DNA of 64,000 nt from Brevibacillus thermoruber 423. GTDB taxonomy: Bacteria; Bacillota; Bacilli; Brevibacillales; Brevibacillaceae. The notes below the pieces were generated by a model. That model was not told where the DNA came from and made no database searches. It saw only the letters and a program-made list of their open reading frames with translations. Of the stretch, positions 8,287 through 17,460 are shown piece by piece. The first letter of the stretch is position 1. Each line of letters starts with the position of its first letter. The stretch is from positions 498,501 through 562,500 of the forward strand of contig NZ_ATNE01000001.1 in assembly GCF_000454065.1 (NCBI RefSeq), given 5' to 3'. A program made the translations under genes and the position numbers.

Positions 8287-8889
8287 ATGCTGACATTAGA
8301 GGGTGATTGGCTGCAAGTGACGACTATCCATGGTAAAATTTGTATGATACAGGCGGTTAGCGCATTCAAGCAGATGGAGGAATCTCGAGGCCGCCATAAC
8401 AAATCGCTGCGCAATGAAAGTGCCAATTACCGCCTGTCCGACTTTTCCATTCAGGGTGCCGAATTGCCGGATGTGGAGGAAATCCTCTCCTACGAAGGTT
8501 CAACCATGACAGACCTGCTGCTGCCTTCGGATGAGAAGCTCTCATTTATCCTGGATGGCAATCAGGTGAAAGGGTTTACGCTCGCAACGGATACGAGGCC
8601 AATCATGGCCGGTGAATCAGGGTCTGAATTGTTTGAACTGCACGAGAAAATAAAGGCGGAGCTGGGCGAAGACGTTAACCTCACGTACGTTTTTTACGCG
8701 GGCGGGTTTATTTTTGTCGCTGTTGACCAAAAAGGACAAGAAAGTGTGTGGCTGGATAGACGGGCGGCAACGATTTTGAATGTGTCTCCCTCCACGCCGT
8801 ACGCTCCAGAAGAGATACTGGAACACATACAGAAAGGGGCGAAAGCAGCTGTTACGTCAAAGTCAAAATCAAAGCCAGAGGAACTATAA
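8287..8889 (+). CDS. Hypothetical protein
   Basis: No family recognised. The frame is open upstream to a GTG at 8179, but the first convincing ribosome site (GGAG, 4 nt before ATG) favours 8287, giving 200 residues; an ATG at 8374 is also possible. The protein is soluble, with no signal or membrane segment. A central portion (YEGSTMTDLLLPSDEKLSF, then FTLATDTRP) and a beta-rich part (LTYVFYAGGFIFVAVDQ) look like a folded domain. The C-terminus is a Lys/Ser-rich tail. It is convergent with the polA operon, and its stop abuts that operon's terminator. Confidence 0.55.
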   Translation: MLTLEGDWLQVTTIHGKICMIQAVSAFKQMEESRGRHNKSLRNESANYRLSDFSIQGAELPDVEEILSYEGSTMTDLLLPSDEKLSFILDGNQVKGFTLATDTRPIMAGESGSELFELHEKIKAELGEDVNLTYVFYAGGFIFVAVDQKGQESVWLDRRAATILNVSPSTPYAPEEILEHIQKGAKAAVTSKSKSKPEEL

Positions 8890-8891
8890 AA

Positions 8892-8918
8892 GCCGCTCTC
8901 CCCAGGGGAGAAAGCGGC
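8892..8918 (-). terminator. Terminator of the polA-mutM-coaE-slt operon
   Basis: GCCGCTTTCTCCCC pairs with GGGGAGAGCGGC and is followed on the minus strand by TTTTA. It starts 1 bp after the transglycosylase stop. Confidence 0.8.
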
Positions 8919-8919
8919 A

Positions 8920-9483
8920 TTACTGCAGTTCTTCGGAATAGATGTTGCGGTATCGGTCGTGGTAGTAGAGAACCCGCTGGACGTACAGGCGGGTCTCGCC
9001 GAACGGGATGTCCTCGAGGGTGTCTCGCTCTCCGTTCCACTGCTCGCGCGTGAGCCATACGTTTACCTTGCCGGGGCCGGCGTTGTAGGCGGCAATGGTT
9101 TTGACCACGTCGCCCTGAAACCTCTGCTGCAAGAACGACAGGTACCAGGTCCCGATGTTGATGTTCATCTCCGGATCGTACAGGTAGTCCTTTTGCTTCG
9201 GCTGAAAGCCCGCCTGCTCCACAATCCATTCTGCCGTGTCGGGCATGATCTGCATCAGCCCGATCGCTCCCTTTTTCGAGACGTTGTCCGGTTTGAAGCC
9301 GCTCTCCGAACGGATGATGGCCAAAATCAGGTAGGGGTCTACCTGATAGCGGCGGGACGCCTCCAAGATCTCGCTCTGATACTTGATCGGATACATCCAC
9401 TTCCAGACCAAGGGGGAGTTGATCAGCAAAAAGACGCCCATCAGCACGATCAGGACGACTGTCGCTCGCCTGCCTCGCTTCAT
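8920..9483 (-). CDS. Membrane-anchored lytic transglycosylase (SLT domain)
   Basis: 187 residues. An N-terminal basic stretch and one membrane helix (about 8-26) hold the enzyme outside the membrane. The rest is an SLT/goose-lysozyme-type domain with RSESGF (catalytic Glu60), GLMQIMP and the AYNAGPG motif. Such enzymes cleave peptidoglycan glycan strands to 1,6-anhydro ends. Its start overlaps the coaE stop by 4 bp (ATGA), so it is translationally coupled as the last gene of the polA operon. B. subtilis has ytaF in this neighbourhood instead. Confidence 0.92.
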   Translation of the reverse strand: MKRGRRATVVLIVLMGVFLLINSPLVWKWMYPIKYQSEILEASRRYQVDPYLILAIIRSESGFKPDNVSKKGAIGLMQIMPDTAEWIVEQAGFQPKQKDYLYDPEMNINIGTWYLSFLQQRFQGDVVKTIAAYNAGPGKVNVWLTREQWNGERDTLEDIPFGETRLYVQRVLYYHDRYRNIYSEELQ

Positions 9484-10082
9484 CCCGACAGCTCCGCTTT
9501 CAATTCTGCCAGCAGGCGCTCCACCTGCCGTTCCGTCTCTTCACGCGTCCCGGTGTTGTCAATCAGAAAATCGGCGAGCTGTTTTTTCTGCTCAATCGGC
9601 CACTGCGCCCTAAGCCGCTTGTGCGCCTGTTCCTCATCCAGCTCGTCCCGCTCTAACATCCGCGCCAACTGGACGGAGGCCGGCGCGTACACCACGACGA
9701 TTTTATCTACCATATGCTGCAGCTTGCTCTCAAACAACAAGGGAATATCCATAAACACAATGGCAGCCCCGTTCCGCTCCGCGGTTTCCGCCTCTTCCCG
9801 CATCACCCGGCGGACTTCCGGGTGGACGATGGCGTTCAGCTTCTGCCGCTCCGCCTCGTCGGAAAAGACGATTTCCCCCAGCTTCTTGCGGTTGATCTGG
9901 CCGTCGGCAAGCAGGATGTCCCTGCCGAAGTGACGAACGATCGCCTCGTAGGCAGGTTTGCCCGGCTCCACAACCTCGCGGGCGATCTGGTCGGCGTCAA
10001 TGACAGGAATGCCGCGCTCCCGCAGCATGGCCGTCACCGTACTTTTTCCCGTGGCGATGCCTCCTGTCAATCCTAGAATCAT
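9480..10082 (-). CDS. coaE: Dephospho-CoA kinase
   Basis: 200 residues, beginning MILGLTGGIATGKSTV with the P-loop GGIATGKS (8-15), then VIDADQIAREVVEPG and the LLFESKL lid region typical of CoaE. It phosphorylates dephospho-CoA in the last step of coenzyme A synthesis, in the cytoplasm. The ATG at 10082 overlaps the mutM stop as ATGA, which fixes the start although the frame remains open upstream. It is followed by the lytic transglycosylase, again with a 4-bp overlap. Confidence 0.97.
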   Translation of the reverse strand: MILGLTGGIATGKSTVTAMLRERGIPVIDADQIAREVVEPGKPAYEAIVRHFGRDILLADGQINRKKLGEIVFSDEAERQKLNAIVHPEVRRVMREEAETAERNGAAIVFMDIPLLFESKLQHMVDKIVVVYAPASVQLARMLERDELDEEQAHKRLRAQWPIEQKKQLADFLIDNTGTREETERQVERLLAELKAELSG

Positions 10083-10939
10083 GCCCGATTTCCTCCTCGT
10101 TTGATGGGCTTGCCAACTTTTTGACAGGCGGGACAGATGTGCGTCCCCCTGCCGCCGACCACGAACCGGACGATCTCGGTTCCGCAGCGGGTACACGGCT
10201 CCCCTTTGCGGCCGTATACCAACAGCGACTGCTGAAACATGCCCATCTCGCCCTGGCCGTTGACGTACGACTTGATCGAACTGCCGCCTTGTGCCACCGC
10301 CTCTGTCAGCGTGGCGACGATGCTTTCGTGCAGCTTGGCCACCTGTTTGGCGGTCAGGCTGCCTGCCGGCTGTTCCGGGTGAATGCCCGCCCGAAAGAGG
10401 GATTCGTCCACATAAATATTCCCCAACCCGACAATACATTCCTGATTCAACAGAAGCGGCTTGATCTTGGTCGTCCGCCCTTTGAGCAGACGGCGCAGCA
10501 CGTCCGGGGTAAAGCTGTCCTCCAGCGGTTCGACGCCCAGTTTGGCCAGCGGCCCCTCGCTCGTTTCCAATCCGATCGGGAACAGGTCCATCGTTCCGAA
10601 CTGGCGAACGTCCCGGTAGCGCAGTTCGGTGCCGTCGGCAAAGTGGAAAATGACGTGCGTGTGCTTCTCCACCGGATCCGAGGCCTGATACAGGCCGTAG
10701 CGTCCCTCCATGCGCAGATGGGAGACGAGCACGTCCTTGTCCAGAATGAACTGGATAAACTTGGCCCGCCGCTTGATCTCACGAATGGTCTGGCCGGCCA
10801 GCTGCGCCTTGAACGCTTCCACGTCGTCCGGCCGGCGCACAATCCGCGGCAGCGTCACGCTGACGCGTTCGATCGTCTTGCCCAGCACGAGGGTGCGCAG
10901 GGTGCGGACGATCGTTTCCACCTCAGGCAGTTCCGGCAT
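10079..10939 (-). CDS. mutM: Formamidopyrimidine-DNA glycosylase
   Basis: 286 residues starting MPELPEVETI, where the processed Pro2 is the catalytic nucleophile and Glu3 assists. Other family marks are the KFIQF/SHLRMEGRY region, the helix-two-turn-helix IVGLGNIYVDE, and the C-terminal zinc finger CTRCGTEI...CPACQK. It removes oxidised purines such as 8-oxoguanine. It lies 47 bp downstream of polA and overlaps coaE, forming a repair/coenzyme operon in the order seen in other Bacillales. Confidence 0.98.
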   Translation of the reverse strand: MPELPEVETIVRTLRTLVLGKTIERVSVTLPRIVRRPDDVEAFKAQLAGQTIREIKRRAKFIQFILDKDVLVSHLRMEGRYGLYQASDPVEKHTHVIFHFADGTELRYRDVRQFGTMDLFPIGLETSEGPLAKLGVEPLEDSFTPDVLRRLLKGRTTKIKPLLLNQECIVGLGNIYVDESLFRAGIHPEQPAGSLTAKQVAKLHESIVATLTEAVAQGGSSIKSYVNGQGEMGMFQQSLLVYGRKGEPCTRCGTEIVRFVVGGRGTHICPACQKVGKPIKRGGNRA

Positions 10940-10986
10940 GGGTCTCCTCCTCTCGTTTGTCTCTCGATGCTGTGGGATCGTCCCGG

Positions 10987-13665
10987 TTACTTCGCGTCGT
11001 ACCAGGTGCGTCCGTAATGCACGTCCACTTTCAGCGGCACGTCCAGCTTGAGCGCGTTTTCCATCACGTCCGGCACCAGCTTCTGCATGACGGCCAGTTC
11101 CGCTTCCGGCACTTCGAAGACCAGTTCGTCGTGCACCTGCAGGAGCATCCGGCTCTGGAGCCCTTTTTCCCTGATGCTCTCCTGCATCCGGATCATCGCC
11201 AGCTTGATGATGTCGGCGGCCGTTCCCTGGATCGGGGTGTTCATCGCCGTACGCTCCGCAAACGAGCGCAGGTTGAAGTTGCTGCTCTTGATGTCCGGCA
11301 GGTAGCGGCGTCGGTGCAGAAGCGTGGTGACGTAGCCGTCCTGCTTCGCCTGCTTGACGATCTCTTCCATGTACCGCTTCACGCCGGAAAAGACGGCGAA
11401 GTAGCGTTCGATGAAGTCGGCCGCCTCCTTGCGGGTGATGTTCAGGTTTTGCGACAAGCCGTAGTCGCTGATCCCGTAGACGATGCCGAAGTTGACCGCC
11501 TTGGCCTGGCGGCGCATCAGCGGAGTGACCTCCGCCTCGCTCACTCCAAACACGTCCATCGCCGTTCGCGTGTGGATGTCCATCCCCTTGCGGAAGGCGT
11601 CAATCAGGTTTTCGTCCCCGGAGATGTGGGCCAGGACGCGCAGTTCGATCTGCGAATAGTCGGCGGCCAGCATGTACCAGCCCTCTTCGGAAGGAATGAA
11701 CGCCTCGCGGATTTTCCGGCCTTCCTCCAGGCGGATCGGGATGTTTTGCAGGTTGGGCTCGGTGCTGGACAGGCGGCCGGTCGCCGTGGTGGCCTGATTG
11801 AACCGCGTGTGAATCTTGCCCGTCTTGGCGTGAATCTCCTTGGTCAGCCCCTCGATGTACGTGGAGCGCAGCTTGCCCAACTGGCGGAAGTGCAGGATCT
11901 CCCCGATGATCGGATGGTACGGCGCCAGCTTTTCCAGCACGTCGGCGCTGGTGGACGGGCCGGTCTTCGTCTTCTTCAGCACGGGCAGGTCCAGTTTGTC
12001 GTACAGGATCTCCCCCAACTGCTTCGGCGAATTGATGTTGAACGGCGTGCCGGCCAGCTCGTAAATCTTCGCCGTCAGCTTCTCCAACTGGCTGTCCAGC
12101 TCTTCGCCCATCTCCAGCAGCCGCTCGCGGTTGATTTTGACGCCCTGCTTTTCCATTGCGGCCAGGACCAGACTGAGCGGCGCTTCCAGGTCGGTGAGCA
12201 GTTCGTCCAGCTTGTGCCGGGCCAGCTCGTCCCGAAGTTTCGGCACGCTCTGCCAGATCGCAGCCGCTTTGCGGGCCACGTGTTCGCTGAGGACGTCTGT
12301 CTCCGGCACCAGCCGCTTGGCTCCTTTGCCGTACACCTCATCGTCCGGCAGCACGCCCACCTCGGCGTACTGGGCGGCGACGCCGTCCAGTGTCGGATTG
12401 CTCTCCGTCGCGTTCAGCAGGTAGGAGGCCAGGTAGACGTCAAAGCCGATGCCGGCTGTCTCCAGACCGTGCCAGGCCAGTCCTACCGTATCCCGTTTGC
12501 CGTCAAACACCCATTTTTCCCGGGTATCGTCCGCCAGCCAGTCGCGGAACGCCTGCCACTCCACGGTCGCGTCGTAGGGCACGTAGAGCGAGACGCCTTC
12601 TGCGGCCAGCCCGAAGCCGAGGATCGGCGCGTGGTGGTAGTTGTCGCCGTCCATCTCCACGTACAGCGCCATGGGCGACGTCAGCTTTTCGGTGTAGCGG
12701 TCTGTCCTGCCGCTCTCCACCACCTCGAAGGAAAACGGCGCGCGCTCTTGTCCCGACGCGCCCGCTTCCTCCGGTGCGGCAGCCTTCACCTTGGGCAGGA
12801 GCGATTTGAATTCCATTTTTTTGAAAAACTCAGTGACAGCCGCCGCGTCGTAGCCGGGATACACCGTCTGTTCCACGTCCAGATCGACGGGGGCGTCCCG
12901 CATGATGGTCGCCAGCGCCTTGCTCATCCTGGCCTGCTCCACGTTTTCGCGCAGGTTTTCCTGCAGCTTTTTGCCGGAGATCCGGTCGATGTTCTCCAGC
13001 ACCGCTTCCACCGATCCGTATTCGTGCAGGAGCTTCAGCGCGGTCTTTTCCCCCACGCCGGGCACGCCCGGGATGTTGTCCGAGGCGTCGCCCATCAGCC
13101 CTTTCAGGTCGATGATCTGGAGCGGCTTCAACCCGTACTTGTCCGCGATCTCCTTGGGCGAATACAGCTCCATCTCGCTTACGCCCTTGCGCGTCAACGC
13201 CACGGACACGTTGTCGGAGACCAACTGGAGCATGTCCTTGTCCCCGGTGATCACCGTCGTCTTCCAGCCCGATTCGTCCGCCCGCCGGGTGAGCGTCCCG
13301 ATGATGTCATCCGCTTCGTATCCTTCCAGTTCAAAGCGCTGGATGGAAAACGCGTCCAGCAGCTCGCGAATCAGCGGAAACTGCTCCGACAGCTCCGGCG
13401 GCGTCTTGGCCCTGCCGCCCTTGTACTCGGCAAACTCGCTGTGGCGAAACACGACTTTGCCCGCGTCAAACGCGACCAGCATGTGCGTCGGCTTCATCTC
13501 TTCCAGAACCTTGAGCAGCATGGTGGTGAAGCCCAGCACCGCGTTGGTGTGCAGTCCCGCCGACGTGGACAGCAGCGGGAGCGCGTAAAACGCCCGGTTG
13601 GCGATGCTGTTCCCGTCAATCAACACAAAGTGGCTCAACTCGTACGACTCCTCTCGTTCCATCAC
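10987..13665 (-). CDS. polA: DNA polymerase I
   Basis: 892 residues. The 5'-3' nuclease domain (about 1-300) has DGNSIANRAFYALP, YEADDIIG and TVITGDKDM. The middle domain (300-470) looks like a 3'-5' exonuclease fold with its metal ligands lost: the usual D-x-E is YVEMDGD and other ligands are absent, as in Geobacillus Pol I, so no proofreading is expected. The polymerase domain has motif A DYSQIELRVLAH, motif B RRQAKAVNFGIVYG and motif C QVHDELVFE. It fills gaps and removes primers. First gene of the polA-mutM-coaE-slt operon. Confidence 0.98.
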   Translation of the reverse strand: MMEREESYELSHFVLIDGNSIANRAFYALPLLSTSAGLHTNAVLGFTTMLLKVLEEMKPTHMLVAFDAGKVVFRHSEFAEYKGGRAKTPPELSEQFPLIRELLDAFSIQRFELEGYEADDIIGTLTRRADESGWKTTVITGDKDMLQLVSDNVSVALTRKGVSEMELYSPKEIADKYGLKPLQIIDLKGLMGDASDNIPGVPGVGEKTALKLLHEYGSVEAVLENIDRISGKKLQENLRENVEQARMSKALATIMRDAPVDLDVEQTVYPGYDAAAVTEFFKKMEFKSLLPKVKAAAPEEAGASGQERAPFSFEVVESGRTDRYTEKLTSPMALYVEMDGDNYHHAPILGFGLAAEGVSLYVPYDATVEWQAFRDWLADDTREKWVFDGKRDTVGLAWHGLETAGIGFDVYLASYLLNATESNPTLDGVAAQYAEVGVLPDDEVYGKGAKRLVPETDVLSEHVARKAAAIWQSVPKLRDELARHKLDELLTDLEAPLSLVLAAMEKQGVKINRERLLEMGEELDSQLEKLTAKIYELAGTPFNINSPKQLGEILYDKLDLPVLKKTKTGPSTSADVLEKLAPYHPIIGEILHFRQLGKLRSTYIEGLTKEIHAKTGKIHTRFNQATTATGRLSSTEPNLQNIPIRLEEGRKIREAFIPSEEGWYMLAADYSQIELRVLAHISGDENLIDAFRKGMDIHTRTAMDVFGVSEAEVTPLMRRQAKAVNFGIVYGISDYGLSQNLNITRKEAADFIERYFAVFSGVKRYMEEIVKQAKQDGYVTTLLHRRRYLPDIKSSNFNLRSFAERTAMNTPIQGTAADIIKLAMIRMQESIREKGLQSRMLLQVHDELVFEVPEAELAVMQKLVPDVMENALKLDVPLKVDVHYGRTWYDAK

Positions 13666-13789
13666 TATTCCTTCAGTTTACCACAGGGCCACACCCCTGG
13701 CAAAACAAGTCTCTCTGCGGCGGATCCGGCGGGTAAGCATTCCTCTGCTTGAACAAACTAGGAAAAACAAACGGAAAGAAGGCGATCAC

Positions 13790-14575
13790 ATGCGCAAACG
13801 AACATGGGGGGCAGCCCTGCTCGCCGCCTGTCTGTTCTCCTTCACGGCGGGGGCGCACGCCCTCGCTCCCGGTGCTTCCCCGGCAAAAGCGGCCGGCAAG
13901 AAGGTGGCGGTTGTCATCGACGACTTTGGGAACAACATGGCGGGTACGGACGACATTCTCAACCTGCCCGTTCCCCTGACGGTCGCGGTGATGCCGTTTT
14001 TGCCCAGCACCAAACGGGACGCGGAGCAGGCCCATCAGAAGGGACACGACGTGTTTGTCCACCTGCCGATGGAGCCGGTAAAGGGAAAGCGTTCCTGGCT
14101 GGGGCCCGGGGCCATCACCACTGACCTGAGCGACGAGGAGATCCGCGACCGCGTCCGCAAGGCGATCGACGATGTTCCGCACGCGATCGGCTTGAACAAC
14201 CACATGGGCTCCAAGGCGACCGCAGACGAGCGCGTGATGCGGGCCGTGCTGGGCGTGTGCAAGGAACGGGGGCTGATCTACCTGGACAGCAGGACGACGC
14301 CCCGCAGCACCGCGGCCAGAATTGCCCGGGAGCTGGGCGTGCCGTTTCTGGAAAACGAACTGTTTCTGGACGACGTCTACACCGTCTCGCACATTACCCG
14401 CCAAATGGAAACGCTGTGCAGGCGAATGAAAGACCACCCTGTCTGCATTGCCATCGGCCACGTCGGGCCTCCCGGCAAGAAAACGGCCTCCGTTCTGCGC
14501 CAGTACATCCCGCGCATACAGAAGGAGGCGACGCTTGTCACCGTCTCCACGCTTTTGAACAGCTTCGCGCCCTAG
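13790..14575 (+). CDS. Divergent polysaccharide deacetylase family protein (YibQ/DUF610-like)
   Basis: 261 residues from the ATG at 13790, which has AGAAGG 7 nt upstream. A signal peptide (residues 1 to about 25, ending GAHALA) exports it. The mature part has the divergent deacetylase pattern: VAVVIDDFGNN with the metal Asp pair, VFVHLPMEP, GLNNHMGSKAT, YLDSRTTP and AIGHVGPPG. The fold is that of carbohydrate esterases, but the substrate for this branch is not established. A cell-wall or sugar polymer is likely by inference. Divergent from polA. Confidence 0.88.
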   Translation: MRKRTWGAALLAACLFSFTAGAHALAPGASPAKAAGKKVAVVIDDFGNNMAGTDDILNLPVPLTVAVMPFLPSTKRDAEQAHQKGHDVFVHLPMEPVKGKRSWLGPGAITTDLSDEEIRDRVRKAIDDVPHAIGLNNHMGSKATADERVMRAVLGVCKERGLIYLDSRTTPRSTAARIARELGVPFLENELFLDDVYTVSHITRQMETLCRRMKDHPVCIAIGHVGPPGKKTASVLRQYIPRIQKEATLVTVSTLLNSFAP

Positions 14576-14645
14576 CCGTTTGAACCGGCTGTTCTCGTCG
14601 GTTCCGGCTGAAGGCGTCCGGTCTTCATCGCTCACGGCGTTTGTG

Positions 14646-14666
14646 ATCGCCTGGGCGATTTTTTTT
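14646..14666 (+). terminator. Short hairpin with T8 after the deacetylase gene
   Basis: ATCGC-CTGG-GCGAT followed by eight T. The stem is only 5 bp, but the T-run and its position between two plus-strand genes support a terminator. Confidence 0.5.
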
Positions 14667-14797
14667 GGAACGGCAGGGCGGGCGGCAGGTCCCGCCCCCT
14701 TTGTCCGTGCGGCTGCCAATGTGTGGCGATTGTGAATTTTTCGATGGACCTGTAAAATAGAGAGCATGCGATTTCCCTATTGCAAGAAGGTGTAGGC

Positions 14798-15739
14798 ATG
14801 AACAATCCCAACGAAAAGCCCTGGGTACCGCCTTATCTCGCCCTGTTTCTCGGCGTGGCGGCCGTCTCCACTTCGGCCATCTTCGTCAAGCTGTCCAGCG
14901 CGCCGGCGCCGATTATCGCCACGTACCGGCTGGTTTTTTCCGTGCTGCTGACGCTGCCGCTGCTGTTCTGGAACCGCGGGGCCATCGGCGAAATGATGCG
15001 GATGCCGGGCAGGCAGTGGCTGCTCTGTCTCCTGTCGGGAGCCTTTTTGGCCAGCCACTTCCTGCTCTGGTTCGAATCGCTCAACTTCACGTCCGTCGCC
15101 AGCTCCACCGTGCTGGTCACGCTGCAGCCGCTGTTTGCCTTTGTCGGCGGGTATTTCTTCTTTGGCGAGCGGATCCGCCCGCTGGCGCTGACGGGAGGCC
15201 TGCTGGCCATCGCCGGCAGCTTCGTCATCGGCTGGGGGGACTTTCGCGTCGGCGGCATGGCGCTGTGGGGAGACATTCTGGCGCTGATGGGCGCCGCCAC
15301 CGTCACCGGCTACTGGCTGGTCGGCCAGTACGTGCGGCAGCACCTTTCCTCGTTTTCCTACACGCTCGTCGTCTACACGATCACCAGCGTGCTGCTGGTG
15401 GCGTACGATCTGGCGCTGGGGTACCCGCTGGCCGGTTACCGGGCCGAGGACTGGGGCTGGTTTTTCTGCCTCGCCCTGTTTCCGACGCTGCTCGGCCACT
15501 CGATTTTCAACTGGGTGATCAAATGGCTGAACACCACGACGATCTCCATGGGGATTCTGGGGGAACCGGTCGGAACGGCGATTCTGGCGTACATCATCCT
15601 GGGCGAAGTGATTACGCTTCCGCAATGGGTCGGCGGCCTGATCATTCTCGCCGGCATCTACCTGTTCATCCGCTGCAATACAGCCAAAGGAGTGGAGTCT
15701 CGTGAAGCAACCGCCGTACCGCCGGAAAAGCTTGCGTGA
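14798..15739 (+). CDS. EamA/DMT-family transporter
   Basis: 313 residues from the ATG at 14798 (AGAAGGTG upstream; an in-frame TTG at 14780 is less likely). About ten hydrophobic helices form two EamA repeats: the first from FLGVAAVSTSAIFVKL, the second from GDILALMGAATVTGYW and ending with VIKWLNTTTISMGILGEP and GEVITLPQWVGGLIILAG. Members export amino acids or other metabolites; the substrate here is unknown. It is translationally overlapped by a 45-codon gene at its 3' end. Confidence 0.88.
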   Translation: MNNPNEKPWVPPYLALFLGVAAVSTSAIFVKLSSAPAPIIATYRLVFSVLLTLPLLFWNRGAIGEMMRMPGRQWLLCLLSGAFLASHFLLWFESLNFTSVASSTVLVTLQPLFAFVGGYFFFGERIRPLALTGGLLAIAGSFVIGWGDFRVGGMALWGDILALMGAATVTGYWLVGQYVRQHLSSFSYTLVVYTITSVLLVAYDLALGYPLAGYRAEDWGWFFCLALFPTLLGHSIFNWVIKWLNTTTISMGILGEPVGTAILAYIILGEVITLPQWVGGLIILAGIYLFIRCNTAKGVESREATAVPPEKLA

Positions 15740-15839
15740 GTTCGTGAGCGGTCTCAGTATCTGGGCCAAGATCGGCTGGACCGTCCTGCTCGGCTACATC
15801 GTCGGCCGGATCATCTACTGGCTCAGCAAACTGTTCTGA
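15702..15839 (+). CDS. Small single-span membrane protein overlapping the EamA gene
   Basis: A 45-residue frame starting at a GTG (15702) with AAAGGAG 10 nt upstream. It overlaps the last 38 bp of the EamA transporter gene in another frame. The product has a basic N-terminus (KQPPYRRKSLR) and one membrane helix (about IWAKIGWTVLLGYIVGRIIYW). No family recognised. The good ribosome site, the plausible topology and the strong terminator right after it support a real gene, possibly a partner of the transporter (inference). Confidence 0.6.
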   Translation: MKQPPYRRKSLREFVSGLSIWAKIGWTVLLGYIVGRIIYWLSKLF

Positions 15840-15854
15840 AATCCGTCATCAAGC

Positions 15855-15883
15855 AAAACAGCAGCCGCTTAGGCTGCTGTTTT
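15855..15883. terminator. Bidirectional terminator between convergent genes
   Basis: AAAACAGCAGCC, loop GCTTA, GGCTGCTGTTTT: a perfect 12-bp stem with T-runs on both strands. It serves the EamA/small-protein unit and the efflux operon, and overlaps the last codon of the latter. Confidence 0.92.
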
Positions 15884-17446
15884 TTGCTGCTCTTGTGCCG
15901 CCCCTTGCTTGGCCGGCTTTTTGTGCATGAAGAAAATGAAGGGGATGGACAAAAAGATCGGGATGGCCGACACGAGCATGGCATCGGCAATGCCCCGAAC
16001 GACCGCCTCTTTGGCGATCATCCCGGCCAGAACGGATCCGGCTCCTCCCTGGGCGGTCGCGGCGTCCACACCCGCCTGCGCAAACAGTCCGGCGAGACCC
16101 TGGAGCGCCTCGATCGCCGTGGTGGACGTCACGGACACGCTGTCCGAAATCGCCGCGGTGTGAAAGGATTGGCGCGAGCTCATGATCGTCGTCAGGATGG
16201 CGATCCCAAACGAACTCATCACCTGCCGGATCACGTTGGAGAGGGAAGATGCCCTCCCGACGCTGGCGCGGGGGATGACGTTCATCCCCGCCGTCGCCAG
16301 CGTCTGCATGCACAGCCCGATGCCGAGCCCGCGAATCGTCAGCACCGTATTCAACCAACTGTGCGGCGTATCCGCGGTCAGGTTGTGCAGTTCGTAAGTG
16401 GTCACCCCCATGACCAGCATGCCCACCAATCCGACGGGACCGATCCCGTACTTGTCAAACAGCTTGCCGCTGATCGGCATCATCAGCGCCATGGCGATCG
16501 ACTGCGGCATCAAGAGAAGCCCGGAGTCCATCGCCGACATGCCCTGAATGTTTTGCAGGAAGATCGGCATCATGAAAATCCCGCCCATCATCCCCATCAT
16601 GACAAAGCTGGAGCTGATGACGCTGAGGGTAAACACGGGAATTTTAAACAGGCTGAAGTCAAGCAGAGGCTGTTCCTTGCCCGTCTCCACCCAAACGAAC
16701 AGCGCCAGGCTGATCAATGAGACAAACAGCAGGCTGACGATGTAAAACGAGTCCCACCCTTCCGTCTGGCCCTTGCTGAGCGCGAGCAGCAGCGTCCCGA
16801 AGCCGATGACGGAAAGAATCGCTCCCGGATAGTCAAACTTCAACTCCGGCTTTTTCGGCGTTTCCTTCAACAGGGCGCTGCTCATCACCACGGCAAACAC
16901 GCCAATGGGAACGCCCAGCAGGAAAAGGAACTGCCAGTTCAGGTATTCGACAATGTACCCGCCCAGCGTCGGCCCGACCGCCGGCGCCACCATCGCGGCG
17001 ATGCCAAACAGCCCCAGAGCCAGCCCCATCTTTTCCCGCGGGACAATCATGTAGATCATCGACATCCCGATCGGCATGATCATCCCGCCGCTCAGCCCCT
17101 GGACGACGCGGAAGGCGATCAGGCTGCTGTCGTTCCAAGCCAGCGCGCAGAGGACGGACGAAGCCGTAAATGCGGAGAGCGAGAGCAAAAAGATCCGCTT
17201 GTACCCGTACTTTTCGCCCAGCAGGCCGCTCATCGGGATCATCACGGCGTTCGCCAGCATGTAACCGGTCAACACCCACTGGATCGTGTCCGTCGTGGAG
17301 CCGAACACGTTTACCAGGGTAGGCAGGGCGACGTTGATCAAACTGTTGTTCAAGATGGCGACGAAGGTACCCATGAGGATGGCCAGAAGCGAAATCCACA
17401 TCTCGCCTCCGCTGTTCTCATGGCGCTGTGCCGCTGCTTCCGCCAT
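15869..17446 (-). CDS. MFS multidrug exporter, DHA2 family (EmrB/QacA type)
   Basis: 525 residues with about 14 membrane helices, the DHA2 topology. Seen motifs are the N-terminal NNSLINVALPTL (motif D1 form), GEKYGYKRIF (motif A), VVQGLSGGMIMP (motif B) and APAVGPTLGGYI (motif C, the antiporter signature). It should export hydrophobic drugs against protons. It is the last gene of a marR-hlyD-hlyD-emrB operon, separated by 14 bp from its adaptor, so it probably works with one or both HlyD proteins. Confidence 0.92.
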   Translation of the reverse strand: MAEAAAQRHENSGGEMWISLLAILMGTFVAILNNSLINVALPTLVNVFGSTTDTIQWVLTGYMLANAVMIPMSGLLGEKYGYKRIFLLSLSAFTASSVLCALAWNDSSLIAFRVVQGLSGGMIMPIGMSMIYMIVPREKMGLALGLFGIAAMVAPAVGPTLGGYIVEYLNWQFLFLLGVPIGVFAVVMSSALLKETPKKPELKFDYPGAILSVIGFGTLLLALSKGQTEGWDSFYIVSLLFVSLISLALFVWVETGKEQPLLDFSLFKIPVFTLSVISSSFVMMGMMGGIFMMPIFLQNIQGMSAMDSGLLLMPQSIAMALMMPISGKLFDKYGIGPVGLVGMLVMGVTTYELHNLTADTPHSWLNTVLTIRGLGIGLCMQTLATAGMNVIPRASVGRASSLSNVIRQVMSSFGIAILTTIMSSRQSFHTAAISDSVSVTSTTAIEALQGLAGLFAQAGVDAATAQGGAGSVLAGMIAKEAVVRGIADAMLVSAIPIFLSIPFIFFMHKKPAKQGAAQEQQKTAA

Positions 17447-17460
17447 GGTTCTCCCTCCCG

